Shown here piece by piece: positions 51,790-60,297 of a stretch of 64,000 nucleotides of DNA. This DNA comes from Clostridiales bacterium (GTDB lineage: Bacteria; Bacillota; Clostridia; Lachnospirales; Lachnospiraceae). Below the pieces are notes generated by a model. The model saw nothing but the letters and a program-made list of their open reading frames with translations, was not told the origin of the DNA and searched no databases. Location: contig JAGZJZ010000001.1 in the NCBI GenBank assembly GCA_018365455.1, positions 62,001 to 126,000 of the forward strand. Reading direction: 5' to 3'. Every line of letters begins with the position of its first letter. Position 1 is the stretch's first letter. Both the position numbers and the translations under genes were made by a program.

Positions 51790-53082
51790 ATGAAGGTTGT
51801 TGGACTGGTAACGGAATATAATCCGTTTCACAATGGACACAGATATCATTTAGAGCAGGCAAAGAGAAAAACAGGTGCCGGATTTGTGGTGGTTGTTATG
51901 AGCGGGAACTTTCTGCAGAGGGGGGAACCGGCGATTATAGATAAGTTTGCAAGAACCGAAATGGCATTGGCGTGCGGAGCAGATTTGGTGCTGGAGATTC
52001 CGGCATGTTTCGCCTGTGGGAGTGCGGAGTATTTTGCACTGGGCGCCGTTTCCCTGTTAGATTCCCTTGGAATTGCAGATGCTATCTGCTTTGGCAGTGA
52101 GTGCGGTGACATTCAGGTTCTGGACGAGATCGCAGAAGTTCTGACAGCAGAGCCCCTTCCATACAAAAATGCATTAAAAGCCATGTTGTCTGAAGGCAAA
52201 TCATTCCCGGCAGCCAGAGAAGAAGCGCTGCTCTCCTGCCTTGCGGCATTGTATGGAAGTGAAAAGGAGGACCGTGTATCCCTGTGGAAAGAAGTGCTGG
52301 ATTCACCCAATAACATTTTGGGCATCGAATATCTGAAAGCCTTGAAAAAGCTAAATAGCAGTATGCAACCGGTTACCATAGAGCGGATTTCCAGCGGTTA
52401 CCACGATCCATCCCTCCATTTCGGCATCAGTTCCGCAACCGCGATAAGGCGGGTGATACTGGAAGAACGAAGGAAACTGCCGGATCCAATAAAAGGACAG
52501 GTGCCTGATGAAGTTTACGCTATATTAAAAAGGGAATCAAACCGGGCTTTTCCGGTAAAAAGCGCTGACTTTTCACAGATGCTGCACTATCGGCTTTTGT
52601 CTGTAATGGATTGGCAGGAACTAGCCCAGTTTTTTGATGTCTCCGAAGATCTGGCTAAAAGAATATACAATCTGAGGAATTCCTATGAGGGTCTGGAGGG
52701 TTTTATTACACAATTAAAAACCAGACAGTTTACCGAAACCCGGATCCGGCGGGCACTGATGCATATTTTACTGGGAATTAAAGAGGATATGGTAAGGAAG
52801 TCTGTAGTTTCCGCCAATGGAGCATGTTATATCCGGGTTCTGGGGTTTCATAAAAAAGCTTCTGTACTGCTCACGGAAATTAAGAAAAAAAGCCGATTGC
52901 CTATTATCACCAAAATGGCAGATGCATCGGAACTTTTAGAGCTCAGTCCTTTTTCGGATATCGCAGGAAAGATGCTGGACTGTGATATTTACAGTGCTCA
53001 GGTGTATCACTGTGGTGTCACGAATTTGTTCAAAGATCATTCCTATAATGAATTTACCAGGCAGATTGTTGTACAGCGGTAG
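51790..53082 (+). CDS. tmcAL: tRNA(Met) cytidine acetate ligase TmcAL
   Basis: Nucleotidyltransferase-family enzyme (430 aa, YlbM/DUF795) that makes N4-acetylcytidine at the wobble base of elongator tRNA-Met from acetate and ATP. The HxGH-type site is EYNPFHNGHRYHL, followed by MSGNFLQRGEPAI and FARTEMALACGADLVLEIP. Start at 51790 (MKVVGLVTEYN), with GGAGG about 12 bases upstream. Acetate use fits its place opposite pta-ackA, as in related genomes. Confidence 0.93.
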   Translation: MKVVGLVTEYNPFHNGHRYHLEQAKRKTGAGFVVVVMSGNFLQRGEPAIIDKFARTEMALACGADLVLEIPACFACGSAEYFALGAVSLLDSLGIADAICFGSECGDIQVLDEIAEVLTAEPLPYKNALKAMLSEGKSFPAAREEALLSCLAALYGSEKEDRVSLWKEVLDSPNNILGIEYLKALKKLNSSMQPVTIERISSGYHDPSLHFGISSATAIRRVILEERRKLPDPIKGQVPDEVYAILKRESNRAFPVKSADFSQMLHYRLLSVMDWQELAQFFDVSEDLAKRIYNLRNSYEGLEGFITQLKTRQFTETRIRRALMHILLGIKEDMVRKSVVSANGACYIRVLGFHKKASVLLTEIKKKSRLPIITKMADASELLELSPFSDIAGKMLDCDIYSAQVYHCGVTNLFKDHSYNEFTRQIVVQR

Positions 53083-53141
53083 CCTCCTGAGGTTGAGGGT
53101 GTTTTTGGGCAAGAAGGTCAGAGTAAAATTTTGCCGTAAGC

Positions 53142-53188
53142 AATAAAAAGGCGTGATGCATTTTCTTTCGCATCGCGCCCTAATTTTT
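53142..53188. terminator. Bidirectional terminator between tmcAL and the PFL454 gene
   Basis: GGCGTGATGC and GCATCGCGCC (ten pairs with one G-T) with TAATTTTTT on the plus side and TTTTTATT on the minus side, serving the two convergent genes. Confidence 0.85.
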
Positions 53189-53205
53189 TAGCGTTTACTA
53201 CAATT

Positions 53206-54570
53206 TTAATTTTTAAAACTATGAATTGGAGCCGGAATTCTTCCTTTACGGTTGACAAAGGCATCACATCCATATTTATTAACCGGCATAATCGGCGCAT
53301 AGCCTAACAAGCCGCCGAATTGTACGATTTCGCCCACGCCTTTTCCAATAACCGGAATCAGACGTACAGCTGTCGTTTTCTGATTAACCATACCAATTGC
53401 CATTTCATCTGCAATGATACCCGCTATGGTAGTTGACTTGGTATCTCCCGGGATTGCGATCATATCCAGACCTACGGAACATACACAGGTCATGGCTTCT
53501 AACTTTTCGATGGTCAGTGCGTTTGCTAAAACAGCATCAATCATTCCCTGGTCTTCACTGACCGGAATGAAAGCTCCGCTTAGTCCGCCTACATAAGAAG
53601 AAGCCATAACACCGCCCTTTTTCACCTGGTCATTTAAAAGTGCAAGTGCTGCGGTTGTTCCTGGTGCTCCGGCATATTCCAGACCGATTTCACATAAAAT
53701 ATCTGCAACACTGTCTCCGATTGCCGGCGTTGGTGCAAGTGATAAATCGATGATTCCAAAAGGAATGTTCATACGTTTGGAGGCTTCCTGAGCGACAAGC
53801 TGACCCACACGGGTAACTTTAAATGCTGTCTTCTTGATGGTTTCGCACAATACTTCAAAGCTTTCACCGCGAACCTGTTCCAAAGCAGTCTTCACAACAC
53901 CCGGACCGCTGACACCTACATTAATGATGGCATCTGCTTCTGTCACACCATGGAATGCACCTGCCATGAAAGGATTATCATCCGGAGCATTGCAAAACAC
54001 CACCAGTTTTGCACAGCCAAGAGAATCATTTTCTTTGGTGTACTCTGCTGTTTCCAGAATCATATCACCCATCAGCCGTACGGCGTCCATATTGATACCG
54101 CATTTGGTAGAACCCAGGTTAATGGAACTGCAAACCCGTTCGGTACATGCAAGAGCCTTTGGAATGGAACGGATCAGGTATTCATCACTTTGTGTCATTC
54201 CTTTGCTGACCAAAGCAGAATATCCGCCGATAAAGTTTACGCCTACTTCTTTTGCAGCTTTATCCAGCGTTTTTGCCAGTGTTACAAAATCATCAGAGGA
54301 TTTACATGCGCTGCCGCCCACTAAAGCAATCGGTGTTATGGAAATACGCTTATTCACAATGGGAATGCCGTATTCTCTTTCAATTTCTTTACCGGTAGAA
54401 ACCAGGTCTTTTGCCAGAGTTGTAATCTTATCGTAGATTTTCTGATTTAACTTTTCCAGATCGGAATCCACACAGTCTAACAGGCTGATACCCAGAGTAA
54501 TCGTTCTTACGTCCAGATTCTCCTGGGTAATCATTTTATTTGTTTCGCTTACTTCAAATAAATTTATCAT
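53206..54570 (-). CDS. PFL454/UPF0210 (DUF711) family protein
   Basis: 454-residue protein of the UPF0210 family, distantly related to glycyl-radical-type pyruvate formate-lyase barrels but of unknown activity. Recognised by the N-terminus (EENLDVRTITLGISLLDC-like start), VGVNFIGGYSALVSKG, GVSGPGVVKTAL and the ending YGCDAFVNRKGRIPAPIHS. It is always paired with a short ACT protein, as here, which suggests amino-acid-controlled activity. Confidence 0.92.
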   Translation of the reverse strand: MINLFEVSETNKMITQENLDVRTITLGISLLDCVDSDLEKLNQKIYDKITTLAKDLVSTGKEIEREYGIPIVNKRISITPIALVGGSACKSSDDFVTLAKTLDKAAKEVGVNFIGGYSALVSKGMTQSDEYLIRSIPKALACTERVCSSINLGSTKCGINMDAVRLMGDMILETAEYTKENDSLGCAKLVVFCNAPDDNPFMAGAFHGVTEADAIINVGVSGPGVVKTALEQVRGESFEVLCETIKKTAFKVTRVGQLVAQEASKRMNIPFGIIDLSLAPTPAIGDSVADILCEIGLEYAGAPGTTAALALLNDQVKKGGVMASSYVGGLSGAFIPVSEDQGMIDAVLANALTIEKLEAMTCVCSVGLDMIAIPGDTKSTTIAGIIADEMAIGMVNQKTTAVRLIPVIGKGVGEIVQFGGLLGYAPIMPVNKYGCDAFVNRKGRIPAPIHSFKN

Positions 54571-54624
54571 AACAGATTATTACCTTTCTTCATATAGTGA
54601 CAAATTGGGGCACCGGGGCGCGCT

Positions 54625-54897
54625 TTAGATTCGATGCATCATGTTGAAGATTTCTTCGTGCTGGCAGCGGATGCTTACGCCGATTTCATCGCCGAGTTTT
54701 TCCAGTTCTTTCGCCAGTTCTTCCGCAGACTTTGTAGAATTGTTTGCATCGGTAACCATCATCATATTGAAGAATCCCTGTACAATTGTCTGGGAGATAT
54801 CCAGGATGTTTACGTTGTTTTCTGCAAGGAAAGTACAAACCTTAGCGATGATTCCCACGGTATCTTTTCCTACGACTGTGATAATTGTTTTTTTCAT
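54625..54897 (-). CDS. ACT-domain protein (UPF0237)
   Basis: 90-residue stand-alone ACT domain: ITVVGKDTVGIIAKVCTFLAENNVNILDISQTIV. Probable small-molecule sensor for the downstream PFL454 protein, 54 bp away. A compact GGAC-TTCG-GTCC hairpin (54913-54924) lies just upstream of the SD. Confidence 0.92.
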   Translation of the reverse strand: MKKTIITVVGKDTVGIIAKVCTFLAENNVNILDISQTIVQGFFNMMMVTDANNSTKSAEELAKELEKLGDEIGVSIRCQHEEIFNMMHRI

Positions 54898-54912
54898 TTC
54901 TTCTCCTTTCGG

Positions 54913-54924
54913 GGACCGAAGTCC
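54913..54924 (-). promoter_or_regulatory. UUCG-tetraloop hairpin before the ACT gene
   Basis: Minus-strand GGAC, TTCG, GTCC, a very stable small hairpin, six bases before the GGAG SD. Confidence 0.4.
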
Positions 54925-54996
54925 TCTTTCACATTAATCTATATATGTAAGTCAGTATGTTACGGTTCACATCCTTTGGATGCCCACAGTAACTGC

Positions 54997-55028
54997 ATCT
55001 GCTGTCCGCAATTGCAGACTGCAGATGG
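54997..55028 (-). terminator. Strong hairpin after the WalJ-like gene
   Basis: CATCTGC/GCAGATG and GTCCGC/GCAGAC form a stem of about 13 pairs with an AATT loop, ten bases past the stop at 55038. There is no T tract, so termination is uncertain; it could instead protect a 3' end. Confidence 0.45.
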
Positions 55029-55037
55029 GGAATGACT

Positions 55038-55835
55038 TTATATCGCAAATAATTCACTTGGCTCATCCCTGTGTGCCACGCGGATTGGAAAATCTTTTGC
55101 TGTATAAGGATTTTCGCCTAAAGTCACTTCTGAGCAGACCGTTTCATATGCAAGCGCCTCATAATTATTTTCCTGGCTGAGATGCCCAAGCATAATGGTT
55201 TTAATGCCGTCATGAAGAATCCGGCAGAGCAGCCGTCCTGCATTTTCATTAGACAGATGCCCCCTGTTTCCAAGAATTCGCTGTTTCAGGTAATAAGGAT
55301 AGCTTCCAACCTGAAGCATATTAATATCGTGATTCGCTTCTAAAAGTACGCCGTCCAGTCCCTGAAGATGGTCTACTATGTAATCGTTATAATGTCCCAG
55401 ATCTGTGATTACACCCACGGATTTATGTTCATGGTTAATACGGTAGGCTACCGGGTCAGCCGCATCGTGGGAAATGGAAAATGGCGCTACTTCCAGATCT
55501 TTAATACAAAATGGCTTATCCGGATAGATCTCACAAAAAAGAGATTCATCCACTTTACCTAGAGGTGAATAAGCTTTCATCGCTTTGATGGTACCACCGG
55601 TTGCATAGATTGGTATCTGATACTTTCTTGCCAGAACGCCCAGACCTTTTATATGGTCGGAATGTTCATGTGTAATTAAAATGCCGTCCATTTCTGCTGT
55701 TTTTCGGTCAATGGAGTTTAAGCCGGCTTCAATTTTCTTGCCGCTTAAGCCAACGTCTACCAGTAAGCTGGCATATTCTGATCCTACGTAGATGCAGTTT
55801 CCGCTGCTTCCGCTTGTTATACTACAAAAATTCAT
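55038..55835 (-). CDS. MBL-fold hydrolase, WalJ/YycJ-like
   Basis: 265-residue metallo-beta-lactamase-fold protein. Metal motif THEHSDHIKGL, later His in HDAADPVAYR and LGHLSQENN. Close in style to YycJ (WalJ), a nuclease-like protein tied to cell-wall control and DNA repair in Firmicutes. It overlaps coaE by 14 bases. Confidence 0.88.
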   Translation of the reverse strand: MNFCSITSGSSGNCIYVGSEYASLLVDVGLSGKKIEAGLNSIDRKTAEMDGILITHEHSDHIKGLGVLARKYQIPIYATGGTIKAMKAYSPLGKVDESLFCEIYPDKPFCIKDLEVAPFSISHDAADPVAYRINHEHKSVGVITDLGHYNDYIVDHLQGLDGVLLEANHDINMLQVGSYPYYLKQRILGNRGHLSNENAGRLLCRILHDGIKTIMLGHLSQENNYEALAYETVCSEVTLGENPYTAKDFPIRVAHRDEPSELFAI

Positions 55836-56427
55836 GTTCTATCAATCCCCTGTCAATTTGTTCATATGTATTTTCTACAATATTGCTGCTGTTGTCAACT
55901 ACAAATTGACAATGCTGGCGAAATACGTTGTCACGCATCTGGTTTTTCATAATCTGTTTTACTTTTTCATCCGAATATCCACGTGCCGTCTTGAGTCTGA
56001 TTCTGCGCACATCATCAGAGGTATAGACATACCAGAATTCGTCACAGATAGTCTCATAGTGGTCTTCAATCAAAAGAGCCGCTTCAATTACCACAAAAGG
56101 AACTTTACCGGCTGCACGTTCTTTTTTGATTTCATTTACTATATATTCCTTTACTGCAGGATGGACAATCCGGTTCAGCTTTTGTAATTTTTCCGGATTT
56201 TCAAAAACAATATCAGCAAGCTTACTGCGGTTGATATTCTGATCCCCATTCAAAATACTGCTTCCAAATGATTCTGCAATGCGGTAATAACATACCTGAC
56301 CCGGGGACATCAGAAGATGTCCAACCTGGTCAGCCTGAATGACTCTGGCATGATACATTTTTGAAATATAATCTAAAACGGTGCTCTTACCGGCGCCTAC
56401 TCCGCCGGTGATTCCTAATACTTTCAT
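55822..56427 (-). CDS. coaE: Dephospho-CoA kinase
   Basis: Last step of coenzyme A synthesis (201 aa). P-loop GITGGVGAGKSTVLDYI and the conserved segment VIQADQVGHLL, then a lid region RRIRLKTARGYSDEKV. Between polA and the WalJ-like gene, 19 bp after polA. Confidence 0.96.
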   Translation of the reverse strand: MKVLGITGGVGAGKSTVLDYISKMYHARVIQADQVGHLLMSPGQVCYYRIAESFGSSILNGDQNINRSKLADIVFENPEKLQKLNRIVHPAVKEYIVNEIKKERAAGKVPFVVIEAALLIEDHYETICDEFWYVYTSDDVRRIRLKTARGYSDEKVKQIMKNQMRDNVFRQHCQFVVDNSSNIVENTYEQIDRGLIEHEFL

Positions 56428-56446
56428 TAGTAAACCTGTCTCCTAT

Positions 56447-59089
56447 CTACTTAGCCTCATACCAGTTATTCCCGGTATGCATATCGATCTCCATTTTAAC
56501 AGCCAGATCAGCAGCACCTGTCATTTCCGCTTCCAGTATCTGCTCAACCTGTTCAAGTTCATCTTGTGACGCTTCGATTAAAAGTTCATCATGGACCTGA
56601 AGAATCAATCTGGATTTCAGACCCTTTTCCTTTAAACTGTTATTCACACGAATCATGGCAATTTTTATAATATCGGCAGCAGTTCCCTGTATGGGAGAGT
56701 TCATGGCTACACGTTCTCCAAAAGAACGCTGCATAAAATTACTGGAAGTTAATTCCGGAACAGGACGTCTTCTGCCAAACATGGTCGTTACATATCCTTC
56801 TTTTTTCGCAGCTTCCACCGTTTCATCCAGGAACTGTTTGATTCTGGGATAGGTGATGAAGTACTGCTCAATATATGCAGCAGCTTCTTTCCGGGTGATA
56901 CTCAGATCCTGGCTAAGCCCAAATGAGCTGATGCCATAGACTATACCAAAGTTTACAGCCTTTGCATTACGCCTCTGCAGGTCTGTTACTTCCTCAAAAG
57001 GTATATGGAATACCTGGGAAGCCGTAATGCGGTGGATATCCTGTGCCTGCTGATAAGCGTTTATTAAAGTCTCATCCCCTGAGATATGTGCAAGTACGCG
57101 TAACTCAATCTGGGAATAATCGGCATCTACGAATACATATCCCTCTTTTGGTACAAATACTTTACGGATGAGTCTTCCGAGTTCCATGCGGATGGGAATA
57201 TTCTGCAGGTTCGGTTCTGTGCTGCTGATTCTTCCGGTAGCCGCAATTGTCTGGTTGAAGGTGCTGTGGATTCTTCCGTCCTCAGAGATATAATTGGCAA
57301 GTCCATCCGCGTAGGTAGATTTTAACTTCGTAAGCTGGCGGTATTCCAAAATGTCGGTTACAATTGGAAAATCGGGAGCCAGTTTTTCCAGAACATCTGC
57401 AGCAGTGGAATATCCGGTTTTGGTTTTTTTGCCGTTGGGGCAATTTAACTTTTCAAATAAAATAACACCCAGCTGCTTCGGTGAATTGATATTAAACTGC
57501 TCTCCTGCCTGTTCGTAAATGGATTTCTCCAGTTCTGTAATGCGGATCAGCAGCTGTTCGCCATAGATTTTTAAGGCTTCTGACTCCACCAGAATTCCTT
57601 CCTGTTCCATATCAAAGAGTGTATAAACCAAAGGCATCTCAATTTCGTCAAACAGATGATCCATCTGCATTTCTACAAGGCGTTCCCGGATTTTAGGTGT
57701 GGAAGAATAAGCTACATAAGCTGCATAACATGCATAGGTTAACAGTTCCGTTTCCTTTTCCTCAGCAGCAGCTGTGAGCGACATTTTTCCCAGCAGTTCC
57801 GCCCTGGAAGGAACCATCATATCCAGGTACTCTTTTGCCAGATCTTCATAGGTGTAAGTATCTTTCAACGGATTTACCAGGTAAGCCCCAATGGCTCCAT
57901 CTGCAAATTTAGGCTGCTGTTCTCTGGTTACGGCAAGGTATTTTAACTGTTCTTTCAGATTAATGGTACTGACAGCAGGAACTGCCTGAACCATTTCCTG
58001 TATTTTTCCAATCAGGTAATCTTCCGAAATAAATCCTTCAACGGGAATAAAATAAATATCGGAAGGTCCAAAACAAAGGGAGCATCCGAATAAACTGTTT
58101 TTCTCAGTGAAAAGCTGTATGCCGACATGCTTGTTTTTGCCTGCATTTGTAAAGATTTCTTCTACTTTGCCAAAATCATTTGCTTTTGTAAAGACATCTG
58201 TCACGGTATTCACCGGTGCTTCACAGTCAAATTTGGAAAGCATATTTTTAAAATCCAGCCGTTTAAACAATTCAAATGCTTTTTGGGTATAGAGATTATG
58301 AATGCGGGCACTTTCCAGTGAGAAATCCAGAGGGCTTTCTATGTTAATGGTAGCCAGTTCTTTACTCAGCACAGCCAGATCATAATGGTTTTTTAAGGAT
58401 TCTTTTGCCTTATTTGGTTTTATCTCTTCCACATGAGCATAGGCATTTTCAATGGAGCCATATTCTACAATTAATTTTGTAGCGGTCTTTTCTCCAACAC
58501 CCGGTATGCCCGGGATATTGTCAGAAGCATCACCCATCAAAGCCTTTAACTCGATAATCTGAAGAGGTGTAACCTGATATTTTTCAATCACGTCCTTGGT
58601 ATTGTAATCTTCTACTTCTGTACCGGTCCGCTTCGTCTTAGGAATACGGATTTTGATCTGATCGGTTGCCAGCTGCAGCATGTCCCGGTCACCGGATACG
58701 ATGGAGACTATGAGTCCCTCTTTTTCCATCTTTTTTGCTACTGTGCCCAAGAGGTCATCCGCTTCATATCCCTCCAGCTGCATGAGAGGAATATCCATTG
58801 ACTGGAGCACTTCTTTCATCACCGGTACCTGCTGACGCAGTTCATCAGGCATTGGCTTTCTGGTACCCTTGTATTCTGCATACATATTATGACGGAAAGT
58901 AGGGGCTTTCAGGTCAAATGCCACTGCCAGATAATCCGCGTTTTCTTCGGATAATATTTTAAACATGATATTTAAAAATCCATAGATGGCATTGGTATGA
59001 AGTCCTTCTGAATTCGTCAGATCCGGGATTCCATAATAAGCCCTGTTTAAAATACTATGTCCATCTATTAAAACAATTTTTTCACTCAT
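56447..59089 (-). CDS. polA: DNA polymerase I
   Basis: 880-residue repair and Okazaki-processing polymerase. N-terminal 5'-3' exonuclease (IVLIDGHSILNRAYYG, GYEADDLLGTVAKKM), a middle 3'-5' exonuclease-like domain that lacks the classical acidic motifs, and a polymerase domain with DADYSQIELRVLAHIS, RRNAKAVNFGIVYG and LILQVHDELLIE. Start at 59089 (MSEKIVLID) with GGAG; a TTG four codons upstream is less likely. Confidence 0.97.
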   Translation of the reverse strand: MSEKIVLIDGHSILNRAYYGIPDLTNSEGLHTNAIYGFLNIMFKILSEENADYLAVAFDLKAPTFRHNMYAEYKGTRKPMPDELRQQVPVMKEVLQSMDIPLMQLEGYEADDLLGTVAKKMEKEGLIVSIVSGDRDMLQLATDQIKIRIPKTKRTGTEVEDYNTKDVIEKYQVTPLQIIELKALMGDASDNIPGIPGVGEKTATKLIVEYGSIENAYAHVEEIKPNKAKESLKNHYDLAVLSKELATINIESPLDFSLESARIHNLYTQKAFELFKRLDFKNMLSKFDCEAPVNTVTDVFTKANDFGKVEEIFTNAGKNKHVGIQLFTEKNSLFGCSLCFGPSDIYFIPVEGFISEDYLIGKIQEMVQAVPAVSTINLKEQLKYLAVTREQQPKFADGAIGAYLVNPLKDTYTYEDLAKEYLDMMVPSRAELLGKMSLTAAAEEKETELLTYACYAAYVAYSSTPKIRERLVEMQMDHLFDEIEMPLVYTLFDMEQEGILVESEALKIYGEQLLIRITELEKSIYEQAGEQFNINSPKQLGVILFEKLNCPNGKKTKTGYSTAADVLEKLAPDFPIVTDILEYRQLTKLKSTYADGLANYISEDGRIHSTFNQTIAATGRISSTEPNLQNIPIRMELGRLIRKVFVPKEGYVFVDADYSQIELRVLAHISGDETLINAYQQAQDIHRITASQVFHIPFEEVTDLQRRNAKAVNFGIVYGISSFGLSQDLSITRKEAAAYIEQYFITYPRIKQFLDETVEAAKKEGYVTTMFGRRRPVPELTSSNFMQRSFGERVAMNSPIQGTAADIIKIAMIRVNNSLKEKGLKSRLILQVHDELLIEASQDELEQVEQILEAEMTGAADLAVKMEIDMHTGNNWYEAK

Positions 59090-59101
59090 ACATATCTCCA
59101 A

Positions 59102-59716
59102 TTACTCTATTGTAGTCTGATTCTCAGTACTTTTATTTTTTGCATTCTTTTTCTTTGTATTCTTCTTTTTTTTATTTGAGGATTTTTTGCTGGCAGTATT
59201 GGAAGAACTTTCCGTCTCGGGAGTTTTTTTCACACTGCTCTTTTCAGTGTCCGACGCTTCTTCAGTATCCAAAGTTTCGATTTGGTATATCTGAGGTATA
59301 TCCTTTAAATTTTCATCGATTTCGGATTTTGGATTGCCATAGACAAATTCATAGATTGTTGTCTGCTGAATTGTTTTATTGCTGCCCCACATCTGAAACT
59401 GGGTAAACAGTACGATCAACAGAGCCAGCTGAGCCACAGCCATAAAGCAGTGCCGGTAAAAACGCATGATCTTTCTGCGGTGTACACGATGCTCCGAAGA
59501 ATGCAGGTCATCAACCAGAAGTTTCTGGATATTGTAGTTCATATGACTTTCATCATCCAGACGTTCCAATGCAAAATAGATCGTAAAATAAATCTCTAGT
59601 TCTTCATGGCATTCCGGACATTCTTTGATATGCTCAATGAAATTTTCAAGTTCTTTATCATTTAATTTTCGCTGTATATAAGGCAAAATCATCTGCTGGG
59701 CAGTTTTACAATCCAT
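59102..59716 (-). CDS. Zinc-finger (anti-sigma-like) membrane protein
   Basis: 204-residue protein with an N-terminal zf-HC2-type site (MDCKTAQQ...HIKECPECHEELEIYF), a single membrane helix at about 105-125 (CFMAVAQLALLIVLF) and a low-complexity Lys/Ser/Asn tail outside. The plan resembles anti-sigma factors, but no sigma gene is adjacent. Start at 59716 with GGAGG. It lies 12 bp before polA. Confidence 0.75.
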   Translation of the reverse strand: MDCKTAQQMILPYIQRKLNDKELENFIEHIKECPECHEELEIYFTIYFALERLDDESHMNYNIQKLLVDDLHSSEHRVHRRKIMRFYRHCFMAVAQLALLIVLFTQFQMWGSNKTIQQTTIYEFVYGNPKSEIDENLKDIPQIYQIETLDTEEASDTEKSSVKKTPETESSSNTASKKSSNKKKKNTKKKNAKNKSTENQTTIE

Positions 59717-59787
59717 ATGCTTTCCTCCGAAAGGCAAAATTTAAACGAGGCGTATTTGGAAATGAATTTTCAAACATGTTCTACATG

Positions 59788-59796
59788 ATTCTAACA
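59788..59796 (-). promoter_or_regulatory. Possible extended -10 promoter before the zinc-finger gene
   Basis: Minus-strand TGTTAGAAT, with an inverted repeat CATGT-AGA-ACATG just downstream at the expected start of transcription. No good -35. Confidence 0.35.
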
Positions 59797-59821
59797 CACC
59801 TTATTCAAAATTGCCATTACA

Positions 59822-59878
59822 AAATAAAAATGGCCCCTGTAATATCCCAGATAAAGGCGTCTGGCATATTACAGAGGC
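59822..59878 (-). terminator. Strong terminator ending the agr 3' non-coding region
   Basis: Minus-strand GCC.CTGTAATAT.CCAGA / TCTGG.ATATTACAG.GGC, about 17 pairs with two mismatches, then CATTTTTATTTT. No coding gene ends just before it; it lies about 180 bases after the terminator that serves agrBD. Confidence 0.8.
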
Positions 59879-60058
59879 GTATTATGAAGCCGATTTGATA
59901 CTGTTCGTTTATTAAAAAATTTTCCGTACGTTATTATCGCTCATATATATTTATATACACGCGTTCCCCACTTCACGCAGTACTCCCTCAAACGATAACA
60001 GTAATCAAATCAGACAGCTTCCGAAAAAGAATAATGAGTTAATATTTGTCTGAACACC
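59822..60058 (-). ncRNA. Candidate agr-controlled structured RNA
   Basis: Region without a convincing open frame, bounded upstream by a LytTR box pair and promoter-like bases and downstream by a strong terminator. It contains two arms, 59892-59910 (GATTTGATACTGTTCGTTT) and 59990-60011, that pair over 19 positions with only a one-base and a two-base bulge, plus GAAGC/GCTTC beyond. The enclosed loop has GAGGGAG and GTGGGG runs. Strand is inferred from the box orientation and terminator; the inverted repeat could also be a small MITE-like element. Confidence 0.45.
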
Positions 60059-60074
60059 AATATATTAACTCATT
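60026..60074 (-). terminator. Terminator after agrBD
   Basis: AATGAGTTAATAT (60033-60045) and ATATTAACTCATT (60062-60074), 13 perfect pairs around a 16-base loop, then ATTCTTTTT on the minus strand, about 70 bases past agrD. Confidence 0.75.
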
Positions 60075-60098
60075 TTGAAAAAATTGCAATAGCTTTTG

Positions 60099-60128
60099 AC
60101 TAACTGGATTCGATTCTTGTCTAACTGG
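60099..60128 (-). promoter_or_regulatory. LytTR-type box pair, site 1 (after agrD)
   Basis: On the minus strand CCAGTTAGA and CCAGTTAGT, starting 21 bp apart (nine-base box plus 12-base gap), the spacing of AgrA-type sites. 31-34 bp downstream are -10-like bases (TAATAT or TATATT), with TTGCAA in the -35 position. Both boxes match each other better than those of site 2. Confidence 0.65.
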
Positions 60129-60141
60129 TAATTTTTGTTTC

Positions 60142-60297
60142 CTATTTGGATTTTTTACCGTTAGATTTTTTAAGAGCCTCTGGTTTAGATGGCTGGTAAA
60201 TTCCGATCCATGATGGCCAGTCTCCACCTTCTAATGCTACAGCATGTCCAGCTGCTGCAACAGCTTTTAACAGGTTTTCTTTAATATTGGCTTTCAT
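60142..60297 (-). CDS. agrD: AgrD-type cyclic lactone autoinducer precursor
   Basis: 51-residue prepeptide, too short for routine calling. N-terminal amphipathic leader (MKANIKENLLKAVAAAGHAV), core region EGGDWPSWIGI, then the recognition tail YQPSKPEALKK, which matches the clostridial pattern Y-Q-P-x-x-P-E. Counting from the conserved Pro-Glu, the five-residue ring is Ser29-Trp-Ile-Gly-Ile33. Ser replaces the usual Cys, so the product should be a lactone, as in enterococcal GBAP. SD GGAGG lies within agrB; the two genes overlap by 17 bases. Confidence 0.85.
   Translation of the reverse strand: MKANIKENLLKAVAAAGHAVALEGGDWPSWIGIYQPSKPEALKKSNGKKSK

Noticed and set aside
53834..54436. 200-codon plus-strand frame
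   Set aside because: Antisense to the PFL454 gene, which has strong family motifs; no SD or promoter.
59930..59985. Short GTG-started frame of 11 codons with a GAGGGAG SD in the agr 3' region
   Set aside because: Very short, no conservation evidence, and it lies in the loop of the proposed RNA; kept only as a remote possibility.
60039..60227. 62-codon minus-strand frame in the agr 3' region
   Set aside because: Overlaps agrD in another frame, lacks an SD and has no peptide-like or family-like sequence.
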